In this document: one piece after another, positions 1 through 7,693 of the stretch | Layout of the letters: each line of letters opens with the position of its first letter | How positions within the stretch are numbered: position 1 is the first letter of the stretch | Assembly (NCBI GenBank): GCA_017560285.1 | Contig: JAFYOG010000176.1 | Coordinates: 1 to 16,091 of the forward strand | Origin: Clostridia bacterium | GTDB taxonomy: Bacteria; Bacillota; Clostridia; Oscillospirales; CAG-382 | Length of the DNA stretch: 16,091 bases | Direction of reading: 5' to 3' | Translations under genes and position numbers: made by a program | The notes under the pieces: model-generated | Told to the model about the DNA's origin: nothing | Database searches by the model: none | The model's input: only the letters and a program-made list of their open reading frames with translations

Positions 1-1663
1 CACCTATTGCTACAGCGGCGATTGGTTCTTCACCCGCGGCAGCAGGGGTATAGAATTTATCTTCGATTTAGAAAAGCTTACCGCCATTTCCTCTGTAACC
101 GTAAGCTATTTACAGCAGAGCGAATGGGGCATAAGCCACCCCAAGTTCGCATCGGTACACCTTTCCGATAATGGCGAAAATTGGTACAAAACCGGCGATT
201 ACACTTTAGATGAATCCACTGTTTCCGTAACAGCCGCCCGCAAAAAGATAAAGTTCGATTTCCAAACCCCCTATGCCGCAAGGTTTATCCGCGTTCGTTT
301 AGAGGGCGGTATGATGTTTATCGACGAAATTCAGGCTATGGGCAAAAAGAAGGTTGACGAAACGGTTACCCGCCTTGCCGAAAGCGGAATTATCGCCGCA
401 CCCTTCTATCTTAACGAAGATGCTATGCAGTTCGCATCCACCGAAAACACTCCCATAAAGGCAAAGGATATTCCCTTAATATACAGCAACCGCTCCTTGC
501 CCGAAAATCTTCTTCCTATGGTGGCATACGTGGATGAAGAAGGCAATATTAAAGATACCTTTATGGATGGCTTTATATATTGCCATAGCGGTATTTTACC
601 CTCGGGCAACCCCTCACATCTCGAAAATTACAAAACCGATTGGGATTTCCTTTTCGATACCTACTTTAACGGTCAGGCGGGCTTAGATGTTTTAAATACC
701 ACCGTTCAAACCGTTAAAGATGCGTTAAACAAGCCCGATTATAAGGTTCAGGTTTACCTAACCCTGCTTTGCACCTTAGAAAGCGTTACCGATTTCGGCG
801 ATATAGACGGCGACGGCGTAACCGAAAACCTGTCTGTTTCGGCAGACCGCAAAAAGGTTTATAACTGGTTCGTTCAAAAATGCATGCAGGAATTTTCCGC
901 CCGCGGCTATAATAATTTAGAGCTTGGCGGCTTCTATTGGATGAACGAGGATATCCATTGGCAGAACGACGATTCACATATCGTAGCCGAGGCGGCAGAG
1001 GTAATTCACCAAAACGGAAGCTGCTTTATCTGGATTCCCTATTACGATGCAAACCGTTACTATCTCGGTTACGAAATGGGCTTCGATTTAGTTTCCATGC
1101 AGCCCAACATCGTGTTTACTCCCGATGCACCCTTATGGCGTATTAATGCGGCGGTAGAGTTTACAAAGCGCCGTAAAATGGCAATAGAAATCGAGCACAG
1201 CTACCAAGCCTTCGGCGACCCGAAGTTCGCCGCAACCTACCTAAAATATCTCTATAACGGTGTTCTTACGGGATATAACGATTCTATAAATATCTATTAC
1301 GACGATATAGATAACCTTGCGGTAATGGGTAAGTCTAAAAGCCTGCTTTGCCGTATGCAGTACGATTATACCTATCAGTACACCAAGGGCACGCTGAACG
1401 TAACCCCCAAAGCCCTGCCTGCCGTGGAAATAAAGGGTAATGCCGATAATATATTAAACGGAGCATTAAACAACGGCATAAACGAATACGCAGTGTTCAG
1501 TATTCTAACACCGCCCCAACACGGCTATATAACCCTGTGCGAGGACGGCTCTTTCCGCTATTTCCCCGATAAAGGCTATATAGGCACCGATAGCTTTACC
1601 TATACCTATAACCTTCTTTTGGGCGAATCCGAACCCTGCACGGTAGAAATTACAATCGAATAA
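1..1663 (+). CDS. DUF4855 domain protein with discoidin-like and Ig-like domains (5' truncated)
   Basis: The frame is open from position 2, so the start lies upstream; 553 residues are visible, ending at TAA 1661-1663. The first ~105 residues look like the end of a discoidin (F5/8 type C) carbohydrate-binding fold, for example the stretch FASVHLSDNGENWYK and the closing AARFIRVRL strand. The middle (about residues 110-460) matches the DUF4855 family. Its hallmarks are WIPYYDANRYYLGYEMGFD, a QPN motif and an AIEIEHS segment, arranged like a TIM-barrel glycoside-hydrolase-type domain. The last ~80 residues resemble a cadherin/VCBS-like bacterial Ig domain, with PPQHGYITL followed by FRYFPDKGYIGTDSFTYTY. 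It is probably a secreted or surface protein acting on polysaccharide. Its enzymatic activity is not established, and no dockerin or sortase signal is seen at the C-terminus. A terminator follows directly, so it ends its transcription unit. Confidence 0.85.
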   Translation, partial: TYCYSGDWFFTRGSRGIEFIFDLEKLTAISSVTVSYLQQSEWGISHPKFASVHLSDNGENWYKTGDYTLDESTVSVTAARKKIKFDFQTPYAARFIRVRLEGGMMFIDEIQAMGKKKVDETVTRLAESGIIAAPFYLNEDAMQFASTENTPIKAKDIPLIYSNRSLPENLLPMVAYVDEEGNIKDTFMDGFIYCHSGILPSGNPSHLENYKTDWDFLFDTYFNGQAGLDVLNTTVQTVKDALNKPDYKVQVYLTLLCTLESVTDFGDIDGDGVTENLSVSADRKKVYNWFVQKCMQEFSARGYNNLELGGFYWMNEDIHWQNDDSHIVAEAAEVIHQNGSCFIWIPYYDANRYYLGYEMGFDLVSMQPNIVFTPDAPLWRINAAVEFTKRRKMAIEIEHSYQAFGDPKFAATYLKYLYNGVLTGYNDSINIYYDDIDNLAVMGKSKSLLCRMQYDYTYQYTKGTLNVTPKALPAVEIKGNADNILNGALNNGINEYAVFSILTPPQHGYITLCEDGSFRYFPDKGYIGTDSFTYTYNLLLGESEPCTVEITIE

Positions 1664-1669
1664 AAACAA

Positions 1670-1700
1670 AAAGCTGGCACTCTAAATGTCAGCTTTTTAT
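1670..1700 (+). terminator. Intrinsic terminator after the DUF4855 gene
   Basis: A 10-bp stem pairs AAAGCTGGCA (1670-1679) with TGTCAGCTTT (1687-1696), with one G-U pair and a 7-nt loop, followed by a T run. It starts 7 nt after the stop codon. Confidence 0.85.
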
Positions 1701-1777
1701 AAAATTTTTTCATTCAATGCAACCAAATGCAGCTCCAAAAGGTATTAATAAATGAACGACAAAAAGGAGGTATATAT

Positions 1778-2671
1778 ATGAAAAAAATAATAGCGCTTAT
1801 CTGCTTAGTATGCCTATTGTCAACGATGGTGGTTTCGGTATATGCTTTATCACTACCGGCAACAAAATTTCTTGAAAACGGGGTGGAATATGTAGCAGGG
1901 GTACTGCTTATCACCACAGATTTTATAATAGATACCGATTATTATAACGGTGGCGGGAATTTTATGGATGTTCAGGTGAACGGAATAGAGTGTAGCCTAT
2001 ATCATACTACGCCGCAAGAGATGCTGGAATCCTATGGCTGTGTATGGTACACCGTGTTTTTGGCTGCCGACGTAGATGAGTTAGTAGCAATGGCAATTTT
2101 AGAATCTAAAAATGGCATTTTAGAGGTTGGTCTTAACACCGTGGAATACCCCTCAACAGAAGCTCCTTCGCTTATTGTTGGTGATGTAAACGAAAACGGT
2201 AAAATTGATGCTCGCGATTACTTGTTGCTTAAGCGTGCTTATTTTGGCACCTATGATTTGGATGTTCCTTTAGATATCGCTGATATAAACGGAAACGGTA
2301 AACTGGATGCACGTGATTATTTGCTGTTAAAACGTGCCTATTTCGGAACATATACCATAACCGAATCCCCCGAAAAATTCTCCTCACCCTTCGATATTAC
2401 ACTTGGATATGCAGACGGCTGTAGCACAACTGTTTTGGGTTACGAATCCGATTTTATTGTCAGTCTGCTTAACAATTCCAAATGGGTTGTATATGATGTA
2501 TCAAAAGAACCCAGCGATTGTGTTTTCACATTCGGAACTACAAAAATCTACTATTCCATAGCAAGCGGAATGCTTATGGACAAAGAAAACCAAAAATACA
2601 TTCTTCTAAGCATAGAGGATAAAATAAGATTAAACACCGAACTAGAAGAAGCTCGGAACATCTATTCTTGA
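1778..2671 (+). CDS. Secreted dockerin-containing protein
   Basis: The protein has 297 residues. The ATG at 1778 is chosen because AAGGAGG (1764-1770) sits 7 nt upstream and the protein then begins with a classic signal peptide (MKK, hydrophobic core, cleavage near VYA-LS at residue ~23). An upstream in-frame ATG at 1727 lacks both. Residues ~24-130 form an unrecognised domain resembling the small beta-rich, cohesin-like or secretion-associated modules often found in front of dockerins. Residues 135-192 are a type I-like dockerin with two EF-hand-like Ca2+ loops (DVNENGKIDARD and DINGNGKLDARD). Residues ~197-297 form a second unrecognised domain, so the dockerin is internal rather than terminal. 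Known dockerins bind cohesins on scaffoldins; no cohesin gene is visible here. The likely role is attachment to a cell-surface or cellulosome-like complex. No clear promoter is seen in the 77 nt between the previous terminator and this start. Confidence 0.85.
   Translation: MKKIIALICLVCLLSTMVVSVYALSLPATKFLENGVEYVAGVLLITTDFIIDTDYYNGGGNFMDVQVNGIECSLYHTTPQEMLESYGCVWYTVFLAADVDELVAMAILESKNGILEVGLNTVEYPSTEAPSLIVGDVNENGKIDARDYLLLKRAYFGTYDLDVPLDIADINGNGKLDARDYLLLKRAYFGTYTITESPEKFSSPFDITLGYADGCSTTVLGYESDFIVSLLNNSKWVVYDVSKEPSDCVFTFGTTKIYYSIASGMLMDKENQKYILLSIEDKIRLNTELEEARNIYS
2180..2353 (+). repeat. Tandem dockerin repeat pair inside the dockerin gene
   Basis: Two 25-residue units (2180-2254 and 2279-2353) are separated by 8 residues. 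They agree at 21 of 25 residues, and the last 16 residues of each are identical (DARDYLLLKRAYFGTY). At DNA level 10 of those 16 codons differ synonymously, so this is an old duplication held by selection on the protein, not a recent DNA repeat. Confidence 0.9.
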
Positions 2672-2685
2672 CTAATTAAATAAAG

Positions 2686-2715
2686 AAAAAAGAACCGCAA
2701 AAGCGGTTCTTTTTT
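2686..2715. terminator. Bidirectional terminator between convergent genes
   Basis: A perfect 13-bp stem pairs AAAAAAGAACCGC (2686-2698) with GCGGTTCTTTTTT (2703-2715) around an AAAA loop. A-rich and T-rich flanks make it work in both directions. It serves the dockerin gene (+) and the small protein gene (-), whose stop is at 2724. Confidence 0.9.
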
Positions 2716-2723
2716 GCTGAAAA

Positions 2724-2960
2724 TTAAAAATTGTGTTCGGCTTTCCAGTCGTTAACCTTGTTTGCGGCAAGTCTCTTAATGGTTTCTTCCGCATAGGCAG
2801 ATTCTGCACCGCCGTTGCCGTAGATAAAATACTTACCGTCGGCAGTCTTATAAAGACATTCTTCATATCCGGCAGGATCGCCGAATTCGCCGCTGGTGTA
2901 TTTTGCAATAAGCTCTGCGCTTTCTGTGTCGTACTCGACCTTGCAAATAACTTTCTTCAT
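2724..2960 (-). CDS. Small conserved protein of unknown function (78 aa)
   Basis: A free-standing 78-residue acidic cytoplasmic protein. I recognise its general pattern from small Firmicutes/Bacteroidetes proteins often seen on accessory DNA: an N-terminal V.YDTESAELI, a central ECLYKTADGKYFIYGNGG, then an AEETIKRL helix with a Trp near the end. I know of no assigned function. The ATG at 2958-2960 has AAAGGA (2971-2976 on the opposite strand) 10 nt upstream, a rather long spacing. A promoter at 3017-3045 and a shared terminator make it a single-gene transcript. There is no signal peptide or membrane segment. An overlapping frame of equal length on the same strand lacks this organisation and is a shadow. 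Confidence 0.7.
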   Translation of the reverse strand: MKKVICKVEYDTESAELIAKYTSGEFGDPAGYEECLYKTADGKYFIYGNGGAESAYAEETIKRLAANKVNDWKAEHNF

Positions 2961-3016
2961 TATTTGAAATTCCTTTTCGTTAATATTTTCAAGACGTTTT
3001 CCGTCTCTGTAAGCTT

Positions 3017-3045
3017 ATTATACTATAAAAAAACAGCAATTTCAA
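3017..3045 (-). promoter_or_regulatory. Sigma-A type promoter of the 78-aa protein gene
   Basis: Read on the - strand, TTGAAA (3045-3040), 17-nt spacer, TATAAT (3022-3017). The resulting ~50-nt leader has a weak 5-bp hairpin (AGACG/CGTCT) at about 2992-3006. Confidence 0.75.
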
Positions 3046-3054
3046 GTAATTTGC

Positions 3055-3088
3055 AAAAAATTAACAGAGCGCAAATTGTTGCGCTCTG
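3055..3088 (-). terminator. Intrinsic terminator of the cation ATPase gene
   Basis: A 10-bp perfect stem pairs CAGAGCGCAA (3065-3074) with TTGCGCTCTG (3079-3088) around a 4-nt loop. Transcribed leftward it is followed by a T-rich run (A-rich at 3055-3064 on the + strand). It lies 6 nt past the ATPase stop. Confidence 0.88.
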
Positions 3089-3094
3089 CTTAGG

Positions 3095-5704
3095 TTATTT
3101 CTTAATCTTTTTCTTAAAATATTTTACAGCCTCGGAAATAGGCAATATCAACGCGCCGATAAACAACGCCAAAATATATTCGCCTACGTTTATGGGCATA
3201 AACGAGAACATATCCCGTAAGAAGGGAACGAATATAACCAGCGTGGTCAAAACGAAGGATGCCGCCATTGTTCCCCACAAAAGCTTGTTATGGCTCTTCA
3301 GCTCAAAAATGCTCTTATCTCTCGACCGCATATTAAATGCGTGCATAATTTCTGCCATCGACATCGTTACAAACGCCATCGTAGTGCCAAAGCCTGCGGT
3401 AAATGCGTTGCCGATAAAGAACGAAATCAAAGTCAATGCCGAAATAGCCGCGCCCTGCCAAAGCACGTCAATGCCCAAACCGCCTGCAAAAATACCTTCC
3501 TTGCTGTCGCGTGGGGGCATAGACATAACGTCGCCCTCTGCCTTTTCCATACCCAACCCAAGTGCAGGCAGGCTGTCGGTAATAAGGTTTATCCACAAAA
3601 TGTGTATAGGCTTAAATATCGTTAAACCACACAGCGAAGCGGTAAATACGCTTAGCACCTCGCTAAGGTTAGAAGAAAGCAAGAACTGAATAGTCTTTCT
3701 AACGTTGGCATAAATACGTCTGCCTTCTTCAACCGCGTTAACAATGGTGGCAAAGTTATCGTCGCCCAAAATCATATCCGCAACGCCCTTGGTAACGTCG
3801 GTGCCTGTAATACCCATACCAACACCGATATCTGCGGTTTTTATAGAGGGCGCATCGTTAACGCCGTCGCCGGTCATAGCTGTAATATATCCAAGCTTTT
3901 TCCAAGCCGAAACAATTCTAACCTTATGCTCGGGCTGAACGCGAGCGTATACCGAATATTCGGTAATTTTCTGTTCAAACTCCTCGTCGGTAAAGGTATC
4001 AAGCATACTGCCCGTCATCGCCTGGGATTCATCGGTAATAATACCCAATTCCTTACCTATGGCAACTGCGGTATCAATATGGTCGCCCGTAATCATAACG
4101 GGTCTAACACCTGCCTTGCGGCATTTTTCCACCGCCGCCAAAACCTCGGGACGTATAGGGTCTATCATACCCGAAAGACCTACAAATACAAGATCCTTTT
4201 CAATTTCCTCGGGGCTTTCAAATTCGGGCAGTTCGCCGTATACCGTAAACGCCGCCGCCAAAACACGCAACGCCTTGTCTGCCATCGCCTTGTTGTGGGC
4301 AAGTATAGCCGTTCTTACTTTATCGTCCATTTCCTTTGTCTTGCCGTCAACGGGGGAAATATATTTGGTACAGCGCGATAAAACAACGTCCGGCGCACCC
4401 TTGGTATATTGAATAACCTTTTCGCCAACTCGGTGCAGGGTAGACATCATCTTTCTGCCGGAATCAAAGGGCGCTTCGCCGATTCTGGGCTGAACGTCCT
4501 TTACGGTTCTGTGGTCAACACCGTTATCAAAGGCAAACTTTTGCAAAGCCGCCTCGGTGGGCTCGCCGGTTACCTCGTTTTCGCTGTTAATCTCTGCATC
4601 GTTACAAAGAGCGTTACAATAGCAAAGCATTTCCAAATTACCGGTAAATTGCTCTACCACAGTCATCTTGTTTTGGGTTAAGGTACCTGTTTTATCACTG
4701 CAAATAATCTGGGTACATCCAAGGGTTTCCACGGCGGTAAGTCTGCGTATAATAGCGTTCTGTGCCGCCATTTTCGAAACACCCATCGAAAGCACAATAG
4801 TAACAACCGCGCTTAGCCCTTCGGGTATAGCCGCAACCGCCAACGAAACCGCAACCATAAAGGTATCTAACAAAACCGTTCCGTTAATGCTGTCAGCACG
4901 GAAAAGGTTAATAACGAATACAACGGCGCAAATCGCCAAAACCGCAACGGTAAGAATACGGCTTAACTGCGCCAGCTTTACCTGCAATGGTGTCTTTTCG
5001 TCGCTGGCATCGGTAATCGCCTGTGCAATCTTACCCATTTCGGTATCCATACCGGTGGCGGTAACCACAGCCTTACCTCTGCCGTAAACAACGGTAGTGC
5101 CGGTATATACCATATTCCTTCTGTCGCCAAGAGGTATATCGCCGTTATCGGTAACAATCACTTCCGCCTGCTTTTCGGTGGGGACAGATTCACCCGTCAA
5201 TGCAGATTCCTCTACCTTAAGGGAAGCTGCTTCAAAAAGCCTTGCATCTGCGGGAACAGCATCACCCGCCTCTAAAAGAATAACGTCGCCAACAACAAGC
5301 TCGTCGCTGTTAAGTATGCACAGCTGACCGTCCCGCAAAACCTTACATTTCGCCTTGGTCATTTCCTTTAGCGCATCAATGGCTTTTTCCGCCTTGCTTT
5401 CCTGAACAACGCCTAAAACCGCATTAAGAATAACAACAAACAAAATAATAAATACGTCTGCTAAGGATTCACCCTTTGCCAACGCGGTAACAAAGCTTAT
5501 TAACGCGGCTATCAACAAAACAATAATCATCGGGTCGGCAAACTGCATCAAAAACTTTTTCCACAAGGGTATTGCGGGTGGTTCCACAAGCTTATTGGGC
5601 CCGTTTTCCTCAAAACGCTTTTTAGCTTCTGCCGAAGAAAGCCCCAACGCGTTGGATTTAAGCTTATCGAAAACAGCCTCAATCCGTTCTAAATAGTGCT
5701 TCAT
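3095..5704 (-). CDS. P-type (P2A/PacL-like) Ca2+ or Mn2+ transporting ATPase
   Basis: An 869-residue P-type ATPase that would expel divalent cations across the plasma membrane using ATP. The ATG at 5702-5704 is preferred over an in-frame ATG 27 nt upstream because AGAGG lies 6 nt before it and the protein then begins with the family's cation-ATPase N-terminal domain. Visible motifs (approximate residues): actuator TGES (~170), PEGL in M4 (~295), phosphorylated Asp in DKTGT (337), nucleotide-binding KGAP (~435), and TGDGVNDAP (~611-619). Ca2+ ligands of SERCA all have counterparts: Glu of PEGL, N..E in M5 (679, 682), N..TD in M6 (706, 709-710) and Glu in M8 (~785). Its leader is a yybP-ykoY riboswitch, a class that senses Mn2+ and is known in front of such pumps (for example yoaB of Lactococcus), so Mn2+ may be the physiological substrate. 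Length is normal for the family. Confidence 0.95.
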   Translation of the reverse strand: MKHYLERIEAVFDKLKSNALGLSSAEAKKRFEENGPNKLVEPPAIPLWKKFLMQFADPMIIVLLIAALISFVTALAKGESLADVFIILFVVILNAVLGVVQESKAEKAIDALKEMTKAKCKVLRDGQLCILNSDELVVGDVILLEAGDAVPADARLFEAASLKVEESALTGESVPTEKQAEVIVTDNGDIPLGDRRNMVYTGTTVVYGRGKAVVTATGMDTEMGKIAQAITDASDEKTPLQVKLAQLSRILTVAVLAICAVVFVINLFRADSINGTVLLDTFMVAVSLAVAAIPEGLSAVVTIVLSMGVSKMAAQNAIIRRLTAVETLGCTQIICSDKTGTLTQNKMTVVEQFTGNLEMLCYCNALCNDAEINSENEVTGEPTEAALQKFAFDNGVDHRTVKDVQPRIGEAPFDSGRKMMSTLHRVGEKVIQYTKGAPDVVLSRCTKYISPVDGKTKEMDDKVRTAILAHNKAMADKALRVLAAAFTVYGELPEFESPEEIEKDLVFVGLSGMIDPIRPEVLAAVEKCRKAGVRPVMITGDHIDTAVAIGKELGIITDESQAMTGSMLDTFTDEEFEQKITEYSVYARVQPEHKVRIVSAWKKLGYITAMTGDGVNDAPSIKTADIGVGMGITGTDVTKGVADMILGDDNFATIVNAVEEGRRIYANVRKTIQFLLSSNLSEVLSVFTASLCGLTIFKPIHILWINLITDSLPALGLGMEKAEGDVMSMPPRDSKEGIFAGGLGIDVLWQGAAISALTLISFFIGNAFTAGFGTTMAFVTMSMAEIMHAFNMRSRDKSIFELKSHNKLLWGTMAASFVLTTLVIFVPFLRDMFSFMPINVGEYILALFIGALILPISEAVKYFKKKIKK

Positions 5705-5743
5705 AAAGTACCTCTTTATATAAAAATTCAAGTATTACGTAAT

Positions 5744-5873
5744 AAAAAAAGCAAGACGTTATGACACCTGCCATAAAAGTCTTGCTCAAAACCTCACTCG
5801 GGCGCAAAAAGCACCGTGCTGTCGCAGTGAAAGATATGCAAACCTAAGCTTGCATACAGCTACTCCCTTTTAT
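5744..5873 (-). promoter_or_regulatory. yybP-ykoY manganese riboswitch with terminator platform
   Basis: Read leftward, the RNA has the yybP-ykoY hallmarks. A P1 helix pairs ATAAAAG (5873-5867) with CTTTTAT (5779-5773). The conserved GGAGTAGC follows the 5' strand of P1, a central GC-rich hairpin region contains GCCCGAGTGAGG, and the 3' conserved loop is GAGCAAGAC. GCAAGAC (5785-5779) can instead pair with GTCTTGC (5757-5751), followed by seven Ts (5750-5744). This terminator uses up the 3' loop and the P1 strand. Ligand binding that stabilises P1 should therefore prevent termination, so this is a transcriptional ON switch, as known for the class. It lies in the leader of the cation ATPase, ~40 nt before its start. 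Confidence 0.9.
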
Positions 5874-5879
5874 AGCCGT

Positions 5880-5908
5880 ATTTTACCATATAATTTTTAT
5901 GCTGTCAA
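5880..5908 (-). promoter_or_regulatory. Sigma-A type promoter for the riboswitch-ATPase transcript
   Basis: On the - strand, consensus TTGACA (5908-5903), 17-nt spacer, TAAAAT (5885-5880). Transcription would start near 5873, right at the riboswitch P1 helix. Confidence 0.85.
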
Positions 5909-5923
5909 CTATAAATACGTAGG

Positions 5924-5945
5924 TGCAACGTCAAATTTCGTTGCA
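5924..5945. promoter_or_regulatory. Inverted repeat between divergent promoters
   Basis: TGCAACG (5924-5930) and CGTTGCA (5939-5945) form a perfect 7-bp inverted repeat with an 8-nt spacer. It sits between the -35 boxes of the ATPase (5908) and gltX (5963) promoters and outside both transcripts, so a protein-binding site is more plausible than an RNA hairpin. No regulator is identified. Confidence 0.4.
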
Positions 5946-5962
5946 AAAAGAACGGATTCTTA

Positions 5963-5991
5963 TTGACAAAAAAACCGTAATATAATATAAT
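5963..5991 (+). promoter_or_regulatory. Consensus sigma-A promoter of gltX-glnS
   Basis: TTGACA (5963-5968), 17-nt spacer, TATAAT (5986-5991): a perfect match to both boxes, giving a short ~30-nt leader. There is no T-box element, which Firmicutes often use for tRNA synthetase genes, so expression looks constitutive and strong. Confidence 0.88.
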
Positions 5992-6027
5992 ATTGTATTA
6001 TTTTCAGTAAGTTATTCGGAGGATGAA

Positions 6028-7668
6028 ATGGATAACAATTTTCTTGCCGATATTTTATATCCCAACATAAAAACTCTTCCCGCAGATATCGAGGCCAGAT
6101 ATCCCGCCCGTAATCTGCAAGAGGGCGCAAAGGTAACCCGTTTTGCACCCAGCCCCACAGGCTTTTTGCACATAGGTAACCTTTACGGTGCCTTTACCGA
6201 CGAACGCTTGGCGCACACTTCCGGCGGCGTATTTTATTTAAGAATAGAGGATACCGATGCAAAGCGTACCGTTCCCAACGGTATCGCCATAATAATCGAA
6301 ACTTTGGGCAAGCTTGGCGTTAAGTTCGATGAAGGCGCGGTTATTGACGGCGATAACGGTGCTTACGGCCCCTACCGTCAAAGCGAACGTGCCGAAATAT
6401 ATCAAACCTATGCAAAACAGCTTATCCGAGAGGGCAAGGCATACCCTTGCTTCTGCACCGAGGAAGAGCTTGCCTCTATCCGCGAACAGCAGGAATCCCA
6501 AAAGCTAACCCCCGGTTATTACGGCGAATTCGCTGTATGGAGAGATGCTTCTTTAGAGCAAATTCAGGCAAAGCTTGCCGAAAACGCTCCCTTCGTGCTT
6601 CGCTTCCGTTCCGAGGGCAGCATCGCCAACAAAATGAAGTTTAGGGACGAAATCAAAGGCGAAATCGACGTTACCGAAAACGACGTTGACCACGTTATCC
6701 TTAAAAGCGACGGAATCCCCACCTATCACTTCGCCCACGCGGTGGACGACCATTTAATGGGCACCACCCACGTTATCCGCGATGAAAGCTGGCTTTCTAC
6801 CCTTCCTTTCCATATCCAGCTGTTTAAAGCACTTGGCTTTAAAATGCCCAAATATTGCCACACCGCACAGGTATTAAAGCTCGATAACGGAAACAAACGC
6901 AAAATTTCCAAGCGTAAAGACCCCGAGGCAGCGTTAACCTATTATCATTCCCAAGGCTATCCCGTTGCCGCAGTAAGGGAATATCTTATGACCTTGCTTA
7001 ACTCCAACTTCGAGGAATGGCGTCTTGCCAACCCCGATGCCGCCATCGAGGATTTTAAGTTCACCACCAAGAAAATGAGCGTGTCCGGCTCACTTTTCGA
7101 TTTAGATAAGCTTAACGACGTTTCCAAAAACGTTATTTCCCGCATGACCGCTAACGAGGTTTACGACCTCACGCTTGCATGGGCAAAGGAAAACGATGCA
7201 GATTTTGCATCTGTTTTAGAATCTGATAAAGATTACGCAATCCGTATCCTTTCTATCGGCAGAGGCGGCAAAAAGCCCCGTAAGGATATCGCGTTGTGGA
7301 GCGAGGTTAAGGGCTATATGTCCTTCTTCTACGATGCTCTCTTCAACCGCGAGGATTCTATCCCCGATAAGTTTAATAAAGAAGATATCTGCGCGGTTCT
7401 TGCTAATTTTAAAGATACCTACAATGCCAACGCAGACCAAAGCGAATGGTTCAACAACGTTAAAGCTATCGCCGAATCCAACGGCTTCTGCCCCGATATG
7501 AAGGCGTATAAAGCCAACCCCGAACTATATAAAGGCTCGGTAGCCGACGTAAGTATGTTCCTTCGCATCGCCGTAACAGGCAGAATGAACTCTCCCGATT
7601 TGTACGAGGTAATGCAAATCTTGGGCGCAGAACGAGTTCTCGGCCGAGTTGCGGAAATTATCGGTTAA
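6028..7668 (+). CDS. gltX: Glutamate--tRNA ligase (GluRS)
   Basis: A class I aminoacyl-tRNA synthetase of 546 residues that charges tRNA-Glu in the cytoplasm. The HIGH-type motif is HIGN (48-51) within RFAPSPTGFLHIGN, and the KMSKS-type motif is KISKR (292-296). The tRNA-acceptor and connective region contains YPCFCTEEEL (~139-148). The helical anticodon-binding part follows. GGAGG at 6018-6022, 5 nt before the ATG, fixes the start, so the protein carries ~36 residues before the usual bacterial GluRS start at the RFAPSPTG strand. That extension also occurs, as far as I recall, in a clostridial GluRS subgroup. It is the first gene of a two-gene unit with glnS, 25 nt apart. Whether it is discriminating or also charges tRNA-Gln cannot be decided by eye; the adjacent GlnRS makes a discriminating enzyme more likely. 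Confidence 0.95.
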   Translation: MDNNFLADILYPNIKTLPADIEARYPARNLQEGAKVTRFAPSPTGFLHIGNLYGAFTDERLAHTSGGVFYLRIEDTDAKRTVPNGIAIIIETLGKLGVKFDEGAVIDGDNGAYGPYRQSERAEIYQTYAKQLIREGKAYPCFCTEEELASIREQQESQKLTPGYYGEFAVWRDASLEQIQAKLAENAPFVLRFRSEGSIANKMKFRDEIKGEIDVTENDVDHVILKSDGIPTYHFAHAVDDHLMGTTHVIRDESWLSTLPFHIQLFKALGFKMPKYCHTAQVLKLDNGNKRKISKRKDPEAALTYYHSQGYPVAAVREYLMTLLNSNFEEWRLANPDAAIEDFKFTTKKMSVSGSLFDLDKLNDVSKNVISRMTANEVYDLTLAWAKENDADFASVLESDKDYAIRILSIGRGGKKPRKDIALWSEVKGYMSFFYDALFNREDSIPDKFNKEDICAVLANFKDTYNANADQSEWFNNVKAIAESNGFCPDMKAYKANPELYKGSVADVSMFLRIAVTGRMNSPDLYEVMQILGAERVLGRVAEIIG

Positions 7669-7693
7669 TTCCCCCCCTTTTAAGGAGTATAAT

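Noticed and set aside
1701..1777. Promoter for the dockerin gene
   Set aside because: No -35/-10 pair with reasonable spacing stands out. Either the promoter is weak or uses another sigma factor; nothing could be supported.
2733..3689. A 318-codon open frame on the + strand
   Set aside because: It is antisense to the 78-aa gene and the end of the cation ATPase, crosses two genes and a terminator, has no Shine-Dalgarno site and shows no family features. The ATPase on the other strand has every expected motif.
5946..6027. T-box leader for gltX
   Set aside because: The leader is only about 30 nt from the predicted start to the ATG and has no T-box sequence or terminator hairpin.
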